Notes: generated by a model not told the origin, from the sequence alone. A stretch of DNA of 44,660 nucleotides from Pleomorphomonas koreensis DSM 23070 (GCF_000425185.1 NZ_AULH01000025.1:1-44660), one strand, 5' to 3'; positions 34,342-43,120 are shown, numbered from the stretch's first letter. A program made the numbers and translations.

Positions 34342-37104
34342 TCAGCTATGCTGCAGTTCGGCCGCGGCGGCCGTGCCAGCCTTCGCCTCCAGCCCCATGC
34401 GGATCACCTCCGGCAGGGCGGGCACGCGGAACACCCGCACGCCGCAGGCGTTGTAGACGGCGTTGAGGATGGCCGGATGCGGCGCGGTGAGCGGCGCCTC
34501 GCCGACGCCGGCCGCCCCGAACGGCCCCAGTTCGCGCGGCGTTTCGAGATAGAGGATCTCGATGTCGTCCGGCACGTCGCGCGGATAGGGGATGCCGCAG
34601 TCCTTGAGGGTGGTGTGCAGCTCCAGGTCCTCGAAGTCCTCGGTGAGGGCAAGGCCGATGCCCTGGGCGAGGCCGCCGTAGATCTGGCCGTCCACCGTCG
34701 CCTTGTTGATGATGGTGCCGACGTCGACCGACGTCGTGAACTTCACCACCCTGGTCTCGCCGGTTTCCAGCTCGACCTCGACCTCCGGCATGAACACCTC
34801 GTACATGTAGACCGGGAACGGGTTGCCTTGGGCGGTGTCGGGCGAGCAGTCGGTGCAGGCCGCCGCCACCCACTTGCCGTTGTAGGCGAGCGGGATATTG
34901 CCGTCGACCATCTCCTGGTAGGTCCGGTAGCTGCCGTCCGGCTTCTTCATGGCGGCGAGCATCATCTCGGCGGAGACGCGGATGGCGTTGCCGGAGAAGA
35001 CGTTGGAGCGGCTGCCGCCGGCCGGGCCGCTGTTCGGGCCGAAGGTGTCGGCCATCACCAGCCTGATGTCCTCCGGCCTGGCGCCGGCGGCGCGCAGCAC
35101 CTCGTGGGCCATGGTCCTCGCGCCGAGGTCGGCGCCCTGGCCGTGGTCCTCCCAGCCCGAATGCACGACGAAGCCGGTCGGCGTCATCTCGACGCGGGCT
35201 TCCGAGCTGTCGGGGCCGTCGAGGCCGCAGCCGTAGATGCCGAGCGACAGGCCGACGCCGCGCTTGCGCTCGGTGTTGGCGGCGTTGAAGTCGGCGCAGC
35301 GCTGCTTCGCCTCCTGGTACTTGGGACGCAGCATGTCGAACAGCTGCGGCAGCACCAGCACCTCCGGCTTCTGGCCGGTCGGCGTGGTCGAGGTCTCGTT
35401 GTAGAGGTTCTTGTAGCGGAACTCGAACGGGTCCTCGCCCATCTTCTCGGCCAGCATGTCGATGGCGATTTCCGAGGCGAGGAAGGACTGCGGCGAGCCG
35501 TAGGCGCGGAAAGCCGAGCCCCAGGCATGGTTGGTCGCCACCGTCCGGCCGTGGCCGCGGATGTTTTCGAGATGGTAGCCGGCGCCGGTGAACTGGGCCT
35601 GGCGCAAGGTCACGAGATCGCCGAATTCCGAATAGGGGCCGTGATCGAGCCACCAGTCGGTTTCCATGGCGGTGAGCTTGCCGGTCTTGTCGCAGGCGAG
35701 GCGGATGTTGATGTTGGCCGGGCTGCGTTTCCCCGTGTAGGTGATGTTCTGGTACTGGTCGTAGACCAGCGATACCGGCTTCCTGGTCACCAGCGCGGCG
35801 ACGCCGAGCAGCGCCTCCATGGTCGGCGAGAACTTGTAGCCGAAGGTGCCGCCGGCCGGGTTCTGGATCAGCCGGAGCTTTTCGGGCGGGATGCCGAGGC
35901 CGGGGCAGATCATGGCGTGGTGGAGATGCACGCCGATCGACTTCGACAGGATGGTCAGCACGCCGTCGTCGTCGACGAAGGCCTCGCCGCAGTCCGGCTC
36001 GAGGTGCAGGTGCGGCTGGCGCGAGCAGTAGGTGGTGATGTCGACGACAGCGGCGGCGCTGGCCATCAGCGGCGCGGTGTCGGCGCCCTTGACGACGCCC
36101 TGCTCGTAATAGGCGTTGGGCACGCCGGGATGGATCTCCATGGCATCGGGGGCCAGCGCCGCGAAGCCGGACATGTAGGCCGGCAGCACGTCCAGCTCGA
36201 CCTTGACCTTCCTGGCGGCGGCGCGGGCATGCTCGTCGGTATCGGCGGCGATGATGGCGATGGCGTCGCCGAACTGGAAGATCTTCTCCTTGCAGAGGAT
36301 CGGCCGGTCCCAGCCGTCGCCCTTGTTGGTCGGGAAGGTGATCAGGCCGGTGATGGCGTTCTTGCCGCCGACGTCCTTCCAGGTGATGACCTTCTCGACG
36401 CCCGGCATCGCCTCGGCTTCCGAGGTGTCGATGCCCTTGATCAGCGCGTGGCTGACTTCGGCCTGCACCAGCGCGAGGCGCAGCGTGCCCTCGGGCATCT
36501 TCAGCGCCACGTCGGCGCCGAAGTCCCAGGCGCCGGTCACCTTGGCGACGGCCGACGGACGGATGTATTCGGTGCCGAGGATCGAGCCGTCGTCCTTGGG
36601 CTTTGGCATGATGTCGTGGACGGTCTTGTCGCCGCGCATGACGGCGGCGGCGTCCATCACCGCGTCGATCAGCGGCTTGTAGCCGGTGCAGCGGCAGAGG
36701 TTGCGGTTGCGATGGAACCAGGCGCGCACCTCCTCGCGGGTCGGGCTGAGGGTCCTGTCGAGCAGTGCCTTGGCCGACATGATGAAACCGGGCGTGCAGA
36801 CGCCGCACTGGGCGCCGCCGCGCGCCATCCAGGCGATCTGCAGCGGGTGCAGGTTGTCGGGCGTGCCGATGCCTTCGATGGTGGTGATCTTCGCGTCGGC
36901 GGCGAGCTTTTCCAGCGGCGTCACGCAGGCGCGCACCGGCTTGCCGTCGATCACCACGGTGCAGGAGCCGCACTGGCCGTCCTCGCAGCAGACCTTGCAG
37001 CCGGTCATCATCATCTGCTCGCGCAGCACGTCGGCGAGCGACCGCCTGGGATCGGCGACGACCCAGCGCTGGACGCCATTCACGTTGAGGGAAATGCGTT
37101 TCAT
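34342..37104 (-). CDS. mop: Mop-type molybdopterin aldehyde oxidoreductase (xanthine oxidase family)
   Basis: A 920-aa single-chain molybdenum hydroxylase strongly resembling Desulfovibrio gigas Mop (907 aa). The plant-type [2Fe-2S] ligands are Cys40, Cys45, Cys48 and Cys60; the second cluster uses Cys100, Cys103, Cys137 and Cys139. These are the same numbers as in D. gigas. The FAD domain of xanthine dehydrogenase is absent, so electrons must go to an external carrier. The catalytic Glu869 in GVGEAPLTAPH is kept, also with the same number. D. gigas Mop oxidises aldehydes to acids with a cytosine-dinucleotide molybdopterin. An AGGAGG site precedes ATG 37104. It lies 39 nt after xdhC. Probably cytoplasmic; no twin-Arg signal. 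Confidence 0.95.
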   Translation of the reverse strand: MKRISLNVNGVQRWVVADPRRSLADVLREQMMMTGCKVCCEDGQCGSCTVVIDGKPVRACVTPLEKLAADAKITTIEGIGTPDNLHPLQIAWMARGGAQCGVCTPGFIMSAKALLDRTLSPTREEVRAWFHRNRNLCRCTGYKPLIDAVMDAAAVMRGDKTVHDIMPKPKDDGSILGTEYIRPSAVAKVTGAWDFGADVALKMPEGTLRLALVQAEVSHALIKGIDTSEAEAMPGVEKVITWKDVGGKNAITGLITFPTNKGDGWDRPILCKEKIFQFGDAIAIIAADTDEHARAAARKVKVELDVLPAYMSGFAALAPDAMEIHPGVPNAYYEQGVVKGADTAPLMASAAAVVDITTYCSRQPHLHLEPDCGEAFVDDDGVLTILSKSIGVHLHHAMICPGLGIPPEKLRLIQNPAGGTFGYKFSPTMEALLGVAALVTRKPVSLVYDQYQNITYTGKRSPANINIRLACDKTGKLTAMETDWWLDHGPYSEFGDLVTLRQAQFTGAGYHLENIRGHGRTVATNHAWGSAFRAYGSPQSFLASEIAIDMLAEKMGEDPFEFRYKNLYNETSTTPTGQKPEVLVLPQLFDMLRPKYQEAKQRCADFNAANTERKRGVGLSLGIYGCGLDGPDSSEARVEMTPTGFVVHSGWEDHGQGADLGARTMAHEVLRAAGARPEDIRLVMADTFGPNSGPAGGSRSNVFSGNAIRVSAEMMLAAMKKPDGSYRTYQEMVDGNIPLAYNGKWVAAACTDCSPDTAQGNPFPVYMYEVFMPEVEVELETGETRVVKFTTSVDVGTIINKATVDGQIYGGLAQGIGLALTEDFEDLELHTTLKDCGIPYPRDVPDDIEILYLETPRELGPFGAAGVGEAPLTAPHPAILNAVYNACGVRVFRVPALPEVIRMGLEAKAGTAAAAELQHS

Positions 37105-37143
37105 GTCTTCCTCCTGGAATTGTACCGTTTCCTCACGCCACGC

Positions 37144-37995
37144 TCAGCCGGCGGCCGCCCGGAGCGCCGCCTCCTTTGGTTGTTCGCCCTCGCCCATGAT
37201 GCGGGTGAGCGGCCGGACTCTCACGGCGGCGCCCCTGATGTGGGCGATCATTTCGGCGGTCACCGCGACGGCGATCTCCTCCGGCCCCTCCGCCCCGATA
37301 TCGAGGCCGACCGGCGCGCGGACGCGGGCGAAGGCTTCGGCGTCGAAGCCCATCGCGGTGAGGTTCTTGCAGACGGTCAGCACCTTGCGCCTGGAGCCGA
37401 TCATGCCGATGTAGCCGGCCGGCGTGCCGAGCGCCCAGGCGAGCGCCTCCTGATCGAGGGCATGGCCGCGCATGGCGATGAACACCAGCGACGACGCATT
37501 GGGCGAAAGCGGCGCCGTCGCCTCGCTGAGCGGGCCGGCATGGGTGGAAACGGCGGCCGGGAAGCGCTCGGGGTTGGCGAACTCCGGCCGGTCGTCGATC
37601 ACCACGGTTTCGAGGCCCAGCGTCCGGCAGAGCTGCTCGGTGACGAAGCCGACATGGCCGCCGCCGAAGATGTAGACCGTGCGGTTGGGCATGATCGCCT
37701 CGATATGGAACTGCAGATGGCCGCCGCAGATCATGCCGAGATCGAGCGTCGGGTTCTCGTGCAGGTCGATGGCCAGCATCTGCGACTGGCCGGTGGCGAT
37801 CACCTCGCGCGCCACCATGATCGCCCGACCCTCGGCGGCGCCGCCGCCGACGGTGCCGGCGATCGAGCCGTCGGCGCGCACCAGCATCCGGGCGGCGGTC
37901 GCCGAGGGCGTCGAGCCGGACTGGGTGATGATGGAAACCAGCGCCGACGGCCGGCCGGCATCACGCTCGCGGACGATTTCCTTGAAGATATCCAT
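37144..37995 (-). CDS. xdhC: XdhC-family molybdenum cofactor insertion chaperone
   Basis: A 283-aa XdhC/CoxI-family protein that binds molybdenum cofactor, promotes its sulfuration and inserts it into xanthine-oxidase-type enzymes. The N-terminal XdhC/CoxI domain has LVSIITQSGSTPSATAARML and GTVGGGAAEGRAI. The Rossmann domain starts at TVYIFGGGHVGFV near residue 106. The conserved YIGMIGSRRK follows. It has a GGAGGAG ribosome binding site. It is the first gene before mop, whose product should be its client. A terminator upstream separates it from the flavodiiron transcript, so it should have its own promoter in 37996-38121. Confidence 0.93.
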   Translation of the reverse strand: MDIFKEIVRERDAGRPSALVSIITQSGSTPSATAARMLVRADGSIAGTVGGGAAEGRAIMVAREVIATGQSQMLAIDLHENPTLDLGMICGGHLQFHIEAIMPNRTVYIFGGGHVGFVTEQLCRTLGLETVVIDDRPEFANPERFPAAVSTHAGPLSEATAPLSPNASSLVFIAMRGHALDQEALAWALGTPAGYIGMIGSRRKVLTVCKNLTAMGFDAEAFARVRAPVGLDIGAEGPEEIAVAVTAEMIAHIRGAAVRVRPLTRIMGEGEQPKEAALRAAAG

Positions 37996-38053
37996 GCTCT
38001 CCTCCGGCGCTGCCGGAAGGCGTGCCCGCGGCCTCTCCTCCTCGGGGGCATGG

Positions 38054-38091
38054 GGTTGAGCCTTCCACGCCTGCCACGATCGGCCTCAACC
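38054..38091. promoter_or_regulatory. Inverted repeat GGTTGAG-N24-CTCAACC in the xdhC leader
   Basis: Two perfect 7-bp arms lie 59-96 nt upstream of xdhC. The arms contain TTGA, the FNR half-site core, but the spacing (31 bp centre to centre) is not that of a single FNR dimer. It may be a paired operator for the chimeric regulator or an RNA hairpin in the leader. No clear -10/-35 was found. Confidence 0.35.
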
Positions 38092-38121
38092 GGCACCAAT
38101 TCTGTCCGATGGAGGACTCAA

Positions 38122-38152
38122 TCGCAGAAAAAGCCTGTCGCCCGGGTGACAG
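38122..38152 (-). terminator. Rho-independent terminator after the flavodiiron gene
   Basis: On the minus strand an 18-nt dyad (CTGTCACCCGGGCGACAG) is followed, after GC, by TTTTT. It lies about 12 nt after the flavodiiron protein stop codon. This ends the arsM-like/flavodiiron transcript and makes xdhC-mop a separate transcription unit. Confidence 0.8.
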
Positions 38153-38163
38153 CCGTCCCGGCG

Positions 38164-39339
38164 TCACCCTGCGGCGTGCGCCGCGGCGATGTCGTCGGCC
38201 AGCCGGTCGAGATCGGCGAAGGCGGCCTCGCGCGGCAGGCCCTTGACCATCACCGGCTCGAAGAAGCGGGCGCCGAGCTTCGGCAGCATGTCCCTGACGA
38301 TCTCCGGCAGGTTGCCCTCCCAGCCGAAGGAGCCGACGACGGCGGCGTATTTCGCCTTGGGATTGAGAACGTTGGCGAGCAGCGCCGCGTAGGCGACGTC
38401 CGGATGCGGCCCCGACAGCACGGTCGGCGAGGCGAAGACAATCGTCGAGGCATCGACGAGGCTCATTGCGTAGTCGCCGGTGTCGAGGCCGACGACGTTG
38501 ATCGGCCGGACGCCGAGCCCCCGCTCGATCAGGCGGTCGGTGAGGTAGGCGACCATCCGCGCGGTGCTCTCGTACATCGACACGTAGGGAATGACCACGT
38601 AGGGCTTCGGCTCGTCGGCCGTCCAGGCGCGGTAGAGATCGAGGATGAACGATGGCCTGGCGTAGACCGGTCCGTGGCTGGGGGCGATGAAGTCGAGATC
38701 GAGCGCGCCGACCTTGTCCACCGCCTCCCTGGAGAAGCCGCGGTAGGGCATCATGATCTCGGCATAGTAGCGCTTGGCGGCCGTCTCGACCCGCGCCTCG
38801 TCGTCGGCGAACGCCTCGGTGGTGGCAAGATGGGCGCCGAGGAAGTCGCAGGTGAAGGCGATCTTCGCTTCCGGAACGCAGGTGGTCATGGTGTCCGGCC
38901 AGTGCACCCAGGGCGTCATCAGGAATTGCAGCGTCCGGCCGCCGAGCGGCAGGCTGTGTCCTTCGCCGACGGTGATGAAGGCGTCGCGCGCCACCGGCAG
39001 CGTGTCCATGATGAACCGCTTGCACTTGGCGTTGGTCACCACCCTGGCGTCGGGAAACAGCTCGAGGACGGCCGGGATCGATCCCGAATGGTCCTGTTCG
39101 GCGTGGTTGGCGACGATGTAGTCGATGCGCCTGACGCCGGCCCTCCGGAGCGCCGCGATGAATTCGTCGGTCTTCGGCGGATAGACGGTGTCGATCAGCG
39201 CCGTCTTGTCGCTGCCGGTCACCAGATAGGCGTTGTAGGTGGTGCCCTCGGGCAGCGGCACCAGTTCGTCGAACAGTTCGCGGTCCCAGTCGATCGCCCT
39301 GAAACAGTCGATGCCGTCGGTCACCTTGAAGGGAATCAT
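38164..39339 (-). CDS. FprA-type flavodiiron protein (A-type flavoprotein)
   Basis: A 391-aa soluble flavodiiron protein. The N-terminal metallo-beta-lactamase-like domain has the diiron ligands His79, Glu81, Asp83 and His84 (NHAEQDHSG), a further His in TPWVHWPDT, Asp in FTCDFLGAH and His in APSHGPVYA. The C-terminal flavodoxin domain (about 250-390) has VIPYVSMYESTARM and SPTVLSGPHPD. Family members reduce oxygen to water or NO to nitrous oxide and protect oxygen-sensitive enzymes. No rubredoxin domain is fused. AGGAGG precedes ATG 39339. It follows the ArsM-like gene by 31 nt and ends in its own terminator. Protecting the radical SAM/Mop system from oxygen is an inference. Confidence 0.93.
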   Translation of the reverse strand: MIPFKVTDGIDCFRAIDWDRELFDELVPLPEGTTYNAYLVTGSDKTALIDTVYPPKTDEFIAALRRAGVRRIDYIVANHAEQDHSGSIPAVLELFPDARVVTNAKCKRFIMDTLPVARDAFITVGEGHSLPLGGRTLQFLMTPWVHWPDTMTTCVPEAKIAFTCDFLGAHLATTEAFADDEARVETAAKRYYAEIMMPYRGFSREAVDKVGALDLDFIAPSHGPVYARPSFILDLYRAWTADEPKPYVVIPYVSMYESTARMVAYLTDRLIERGLGVRPINVVGLDTGDYAMSLVDASTIVFASPTVLSGPHPDVAYAALLANVLNPKAKYAAVVGSFGWEGNLPEIVRDMLPKLGARFFEPVMVKGLPREAAFADLDRLADDIAAAHAAG

Positions 39340-39370
39340 TTGAAGTGCCTCCTCGCTGGGGGGCGGCCGC

Positions 39371-40414
39371 TCAGCAGCAGCAACCGCCGGCGTCCGTCGT
39401 CGCCGGCGCCGCGCCCGAGCAATCGAAGGTGCCGAAATGGGTGGAGCGGTTGCCGTCGACGCGGAAATGCCGGCCGAAGCGGCCGGCGCCGACCAGCGCC
39501 GCCGTGTTGCCGCAGACCAGCATCGGCTTGCCGGTGATGAAGGTGTGGTGGTCGTCGAGCAGGAAGGCGTTGGGGGCGTCGGGCAGGCTGCCGAGATAGG
39601 TCGCCACCTGGCCGTAGTCCTCGCAGGCGTCCTCGAGGCCGCCGACCTTGAGGGCGCGCACCTTCATCGACCAGAAGACGGTCGGACCGACCAGCAGCTC
39701 GGCATAGGGATGGCCGATGGCGACTTTCTGCCGCCTGAGGATGCGGTAGTCGGGCCAGCCGACATCGCGCATCAGCCGGCGGAAGTCCTCGACGTAGAGC
39801 GCGCCGCCCAGGCACTCGCCGATCAAGAGCGGATCGGCCGCCACGTCGGGCGGCAGGCGGCGGCTGGCGAACACATCGGAAAACAGCAACTCGCCGCCCG
39901 GCTTCAGCACGCGGTGGATCTCCGAGAACACCCGGTGCTTGTCGATGGAGAGGTTGAGGGCGCAGTTGGAGATCACCACGTCGATCGAGGCGTCGGCGAT
40001 GCCGAGCGCCGCGAGGTCTTCAAAGCGGCCTTCCACGAAGCTGACGTTGGAGGCGGTGTGGCCGAAGACGCGTGCCTGCCCGGCCTGGTGGGCCCTGCCG
40101 ACGGCAAGTTGCTCGGGCGTCATGTCGACGCCGATCACCCGGCCGGCCTCGCCGACCAGCGCCGAGACGAGGAACACGTCGCGCCCGGTGCCGCAGCCGA
40201 GGTCGAGCACCGTCAGTCCCTCGACGTCGTCGGGGATCGGCGAGCCGCAGCCGTAGAAACGGCTCGACACCTCGGGGTGGATGCTGTCGAGGATCGCCCG
40301 CTGCCGGGCGGGCAGCGCCTCGCTGGAGCAGCAGGCGCCGGTCTTGAGGGCGGACTGTCCGGCCAGCTGGTTGCCGTAGTAGTCGCGGATGATTTCGCTC
40401 GTCCGGTCCGACAT
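39371..40414 (-). CDS. ArsM-like SAM methyltransferase with Cys-rich tail
   Basis: A 347-aa methyltransferase of the arsenite (ArsM) type. It starts with YYGNQLAGQSALKTGACC, then RFYGCGSPIP, the SAM loop VLDLGCGTGRDVFLVS, GVDMTPEQLAVGRAHQ, VISNCALNLS and VLKPGGELLFSDVFASRRLP. The four Cys positions used by ArsM for As(III) are represented: Cys28/29, Cys56, Cys151 and Cys201. The C-terminus ends in three Cys (GGCCC). ArsM methylates arsenite to volatile or less toxic forms, but there is no arsR, arsB or arsC nearby, so another thiol-loving substrate is possible. ATG 40414 is 6 nt after GGAGGG; a GTG at 40420 is an alternative. Confidence 0.85.
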   Translation of the reverse strand: MSDRTSEIIRDYYGNQLAGQSALKTGACCSSEALPARQRAILDSIHPEVSSRFYGCGSPIPDDVEGLTVLDLGCGTGRDVFLVSALVGEAGRVIGVDMTPEQLAVGRAHQAGQARVFGHTASNVSFVEGRFEDLAALGIADASIDVVISNCALNLSIDKHRVFSEIHRVLKPGGELLFSDVFASRRLPPDVAADPLLIGECLGGALYVEDFRRLMRDVGWPDYRILRRQKVAIGHPYAELLVGPTVFWSMKVRALKVGGLEDACEDYGQVATYLGSLPDAPNAFLLDDHHTFITGKPMLVCGNTAALVGAGRFGRHFRVDGNRSTHFGTFDCSGAAPATTDAGGCCC

Positions 40415-40509
40415 CTCCACCCTCCCAAGCCTTTGTCAGGAGAGTGCGGCGCCGGGGCGGGGCGGTCTGTCGCGCATTGGACAGAACGAGAAATAAGCCG
40501 TGACGACGG

Positions 40510-41340
40510 TCAGGCCGTTGCTTCCGCCTTCGCCGTCCGCCGCACCGCCAGAACGAAGGCGACGACGAAGGCGAGGGCCATCAGGAGGACGATGGTCGGG
40601 GCCGGCGCGCTGTCGAGGAAGAAGGACAGGTAGACGCCCGAGAACGAGGTCGCCACGGCGATGGCCATGGCGACCGCAAGCATGCTGCTGAAGCGCCGGC
40701 TGACCAGGAAGGCGATGGCACCCGGCGCGATCAGCATGGCGACCGACAGGATGATGCCGGCCGCCTGCAAGGCGCCGACGATGGTCAGCGAGATCAGGGC
40801 GAGCAGGCCGTAGTGCATCAGGCCGACCGGCAGCCCGCAGGCCCTTGCCTGGGCGGGATCGAAAGCGTGCAGCAGCAGGTCCTTCCACTTGAGGCCGATG
40901 ATGCCGGCGGTCAGCGCGGCGATGGCGCCGGTCAGCGCGATGTCCTGGCCGGAGACGCCGAGCATGTCGCCGAACAGGATGTGGTCGAGATGCACCTCGG
41001 ACCGGATCTTGACGTAGAGGACGAGGCCGAGGCCGAACATGCCGGAGAACACCACGCCCATCACCGTGTCCTGCTTGATGCGGCTGTTGTCCCTGAGGAA
41101 GCCGGTGGCGAGCGCCGAGGCCATGCCGGCCGCGAAAGCGCCGACCGCATGGGGCAGGCCGGCGATATAGGCGATGACGACGCCGGGAAAGACGGCGTGC
41201 GACAGCGCGTCGCCGATCAGCGACCAGCCCTTCAGCATCAGGTAGCAGGACAGGAAGGCGCAGACGCCGCCGACCAGCGCCGACACCCACATGGCATTGA
41301 CCATGTAGCCTTAGGAGAAGGGTTCGAGGAGCGCCGCCAT
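40510..41340 (-). pseudogene. sitC: Metal ABC transporter permease (SitC/ZnuB type), early in-frame stop
   Basis: A hydrophobic permease of the Mn/Zn/Fe family (LMLKGWSLIGDALSHAVFPG, HILFGDMLGV, AAGIILSVAMLIAPGAIAFL). The natural start appears to be ATG 41340, coupled to sitB (TGATG), giving MAALLEPFS, then TAA (41313-41311), then GYMVNAMWVSALVGG. Homologues, from memory, read PF(S/G)Y.YM here, so the TAA stands in a Tyr codon (TAC or TAT). Translation may restart at ATG 41304, three codons after the stop, giving 264 aa lacking the first 12 residues. So function may be reduced rather than lost. A sequencing error is possible. Confidence 0.75.
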
Positions 41341-42206
41341 CAGACCCGCCTTTCCGCCGGAGGCAGGCGCGTCGCCTTGCCGCCACGCAGCACCAGCGCC
41401 CGTTCGTCGTCGGTGACGACGCCGAGCGTCTGCGCGTCGCCGTTCGGCGGCCCGCTGAGGACGAAATGCCGGAGCGCGCCGCCGAAGGCGATTTCGAGGT
41501 TTTCCTGGGTGAAGACCTCGGCGGTCGGACCGTGGGCCAGCACCGTGCCCTTGACCAGCACCGTGCGGTCGCAGAACTCCGGCACGCTGCCGAGGTCGTG
41601 GGTGGAGACCAGCATCAGCCGGCCCTCGTCGCGCAGATCCCTCAGCAGGTCGACGATGGCCGCCTCGGTCTTGAGATCGACGCCGGTAAACGGCTCGTCG
41701 AGCAGGATGACGCGGCTGTCCTGGGCGAGCGCCCGCGCCGGGAACACCCGCTTGCGCTGGCCGCCGGACAATTCGCCGATCTGGCGCCGGCGGAAGTCGG
41801 CCATGCCGACGCGGACGAGCGCCGCCGTCACCGCCTCGCGGTCGGCCGGACGCGGGATGCGCAGGAAGCCCATGCGGCCGTAGCGGCCCATCATCACCAC
41901 GTCGTCGACCAGAACGGGGAAGTTCCAGTCGACCTCCTCGCTCTGCGGCACGTAGGCGACGAGGTTGCGCCTGAGCGCCTCGGAAGACAGCAGGCCGAAC
42001 ACGGTGATGCCGCCGCGGGCCAGCCGGACGAAGCCCATGATCGCCTTGAACAGCGTCGACTTGCCCGAGCCGTTGACGCCGACCAGCGCGGTGATCGATC
42101 CGGCCGGCACCTCGAAGCTGGCGTCGCGCATGGCGGTGTGGCCGTTGCGGTAGCTCACCGTCGCCCGTTCGACCTGGATTCCCTGAGCCGGGGCGGGCAG
42201 CGTCAT
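41340..42206 (-). CDS. sitB: Metal ABC transporter ATPase (SitB/MntB type)
   Basis: A 288-aa ATPase for Mn/Fe/Zn uptake. Walker A is [13 protein letters not shown] near residue 43, then [20 protein letters not shown] (characteristic of the Mn/Zn group), signature [17 protein letters not shown], Walker [17 protein letters not shown] and switch His in [13 protein letters not shown]. The frame is intact. It overlaps the end of the sitA reading frame by 4 nt and the sitC start by 1 nt, so translation of both neighbours is coupled to it. With sitA and sitC interrupted, it may have lost its partners. Confidence 0.93.
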   Translation of the reverse strand: MTLPAPAQGIQVERATVSYRNGHTAMRDASFEVPAGSITALVGVNGSGKSTLFKAIMGFVRLARGGITVFGLLSSEALRRNLVAYVPQSEEVDWNFPVLVDDVVMMGRYGRMGFLRIPRPADREAVTAALVRVGMADFRRRQIGELSGGQRKRVFPARALAQDSRVILLDEPFTGVDLKTEAAIVDLLRDLRDEGRLMLVSTHDLGSVPEFCDRTVLVKGTVLAHGPTAEVFTQENLEIAFGGALRHFVLSGPPNGDAQTLGVVTDDERALVLRGGKATRLPPAERRV

Positions 42207-43120
42207 TGCCCGGCTCCCGCCGCCAGGCCCTTGGCGATCGTTGCCGAGGTGACCGTCAGGAGGTCGAGATAGGTCGGCACCGGGCCGTCGGCCTCGCTCA
42301 GCGAATCGACGTAGAGGACGCCGCCGTAGCGGGCGCCGGTCTCGCGCGCCACCTGCTCGGCCGGCTTGGACGAGACCGTGCTTTTGGAGAAGACGACGCC
42401 GACGCCGTGCTCGCGCACCGCGTCGATCACCTTGCGCACCTGCTGCGGCGTGCCCTGGCTGTCGGCGTTGATCGGCCAGAGATAGAGTTCCCTGAGGCCG
42501 AAATCGCGCGCCAGATAGGAAAAGGCGCCCTCGCTGGTCACCAGTCAGCGCTGGCCGGGGGGAACGGCGTCGAGGTCCGCCTTGATCGGACCGACGGCGG
42601 CGGCGATCTTCGCCTTGTAGGCTTCGGCGTTGGACCGGTAGGTCGCGGCGTTAGCCGGGTCGTATTTGGCCAGGGCGTCGCGGATGTTATCGACGTAGAT
42701 CAGCGCCGAGGTCGGCGACATCCAGGCATGCGGGTTGGGCTTGCCGGCGTAGGGACCTTCGGCGATGCCGATCGGCTCGACGCCGTCCGACACCACGACG
42801 CCCGGCACATCCCGGAGGTTGGCGAAGAACTTCTCGAACCAGCGCTCGAGATCGAGGCCGTTCCAGAGGATGAGCCGGGCATCCTGCGCCCGGCGAATAT
42901 CGCCGGGCGTCGGCTGGTAGTCGTGGATCTCCGCTCCCGGCTTGGTGATCGACTCGACGACGGCGGCGTCGCCGGCGACGTTGCGGGCGATGTCGGCGAT
43001 CACCGTGAAGGTGGTCACGGCCTTGAACTTCTCCGCCGCCATGGCTGGTCCGGCCAGAAGCGCCGAGGCCAGGACGGCCACAAACCACATGGGCTGCTTG
43101 CGGATCGCCAGGGGACGCAT
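42203..43120 (-). pseudogene. sitA: Metal ABC transporter binding protein (SitA/MntA type), in-frame TGA
   Basis: A periplasmic cluster A-I metal-binding protein with a signal peptide (FVAVLASALLAGPAMAAE). Metal ligands are visible in AEIHDYQPTP and NPHAWMSPTS; the third and fourth would lie in the second half ([22 protein letters not shown]). After residue 191 (PPGQR) a TGA (42547-42545) replaces the Trp codon (TGG) expected in [11 protein letters not shown], and the frame then continues to 42203 without other damage. The truncated product would lack the C-terminal lobe. A GTG at 42541 could start the second fragment. A nonsense mutation is the simplest explanation; UGA read-through or sequence error is not excluded. 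Confidence 0.85.

Noticed and set aside
37996-38121. Sigma-54 promoter for xdhC-mop on the minus strand
   Set aside because: TGGCAGGCGTGGAAGGC resembles the -24 half, but the -12 GC lies at the wrong distance. The nearby regulator also lacks the AAA+ domain needed to activate sigma-54.
34102-39537. An 1811-codon plus-strand reading frame opposite the Mop genes
   Set aside because: It is antisense to four well-supported genes and has the His/Arg/Asp/Val composition typical of a GC-rich antisense shadow.
42545-42547. Selenocysteine or Trp recoding of the TGA in sitA
   Set aside because: The position corresponds to a Trp in the family, no Sec insertion element is apparent, and sitC in the same operon has a TAA, which recoding would not explain.
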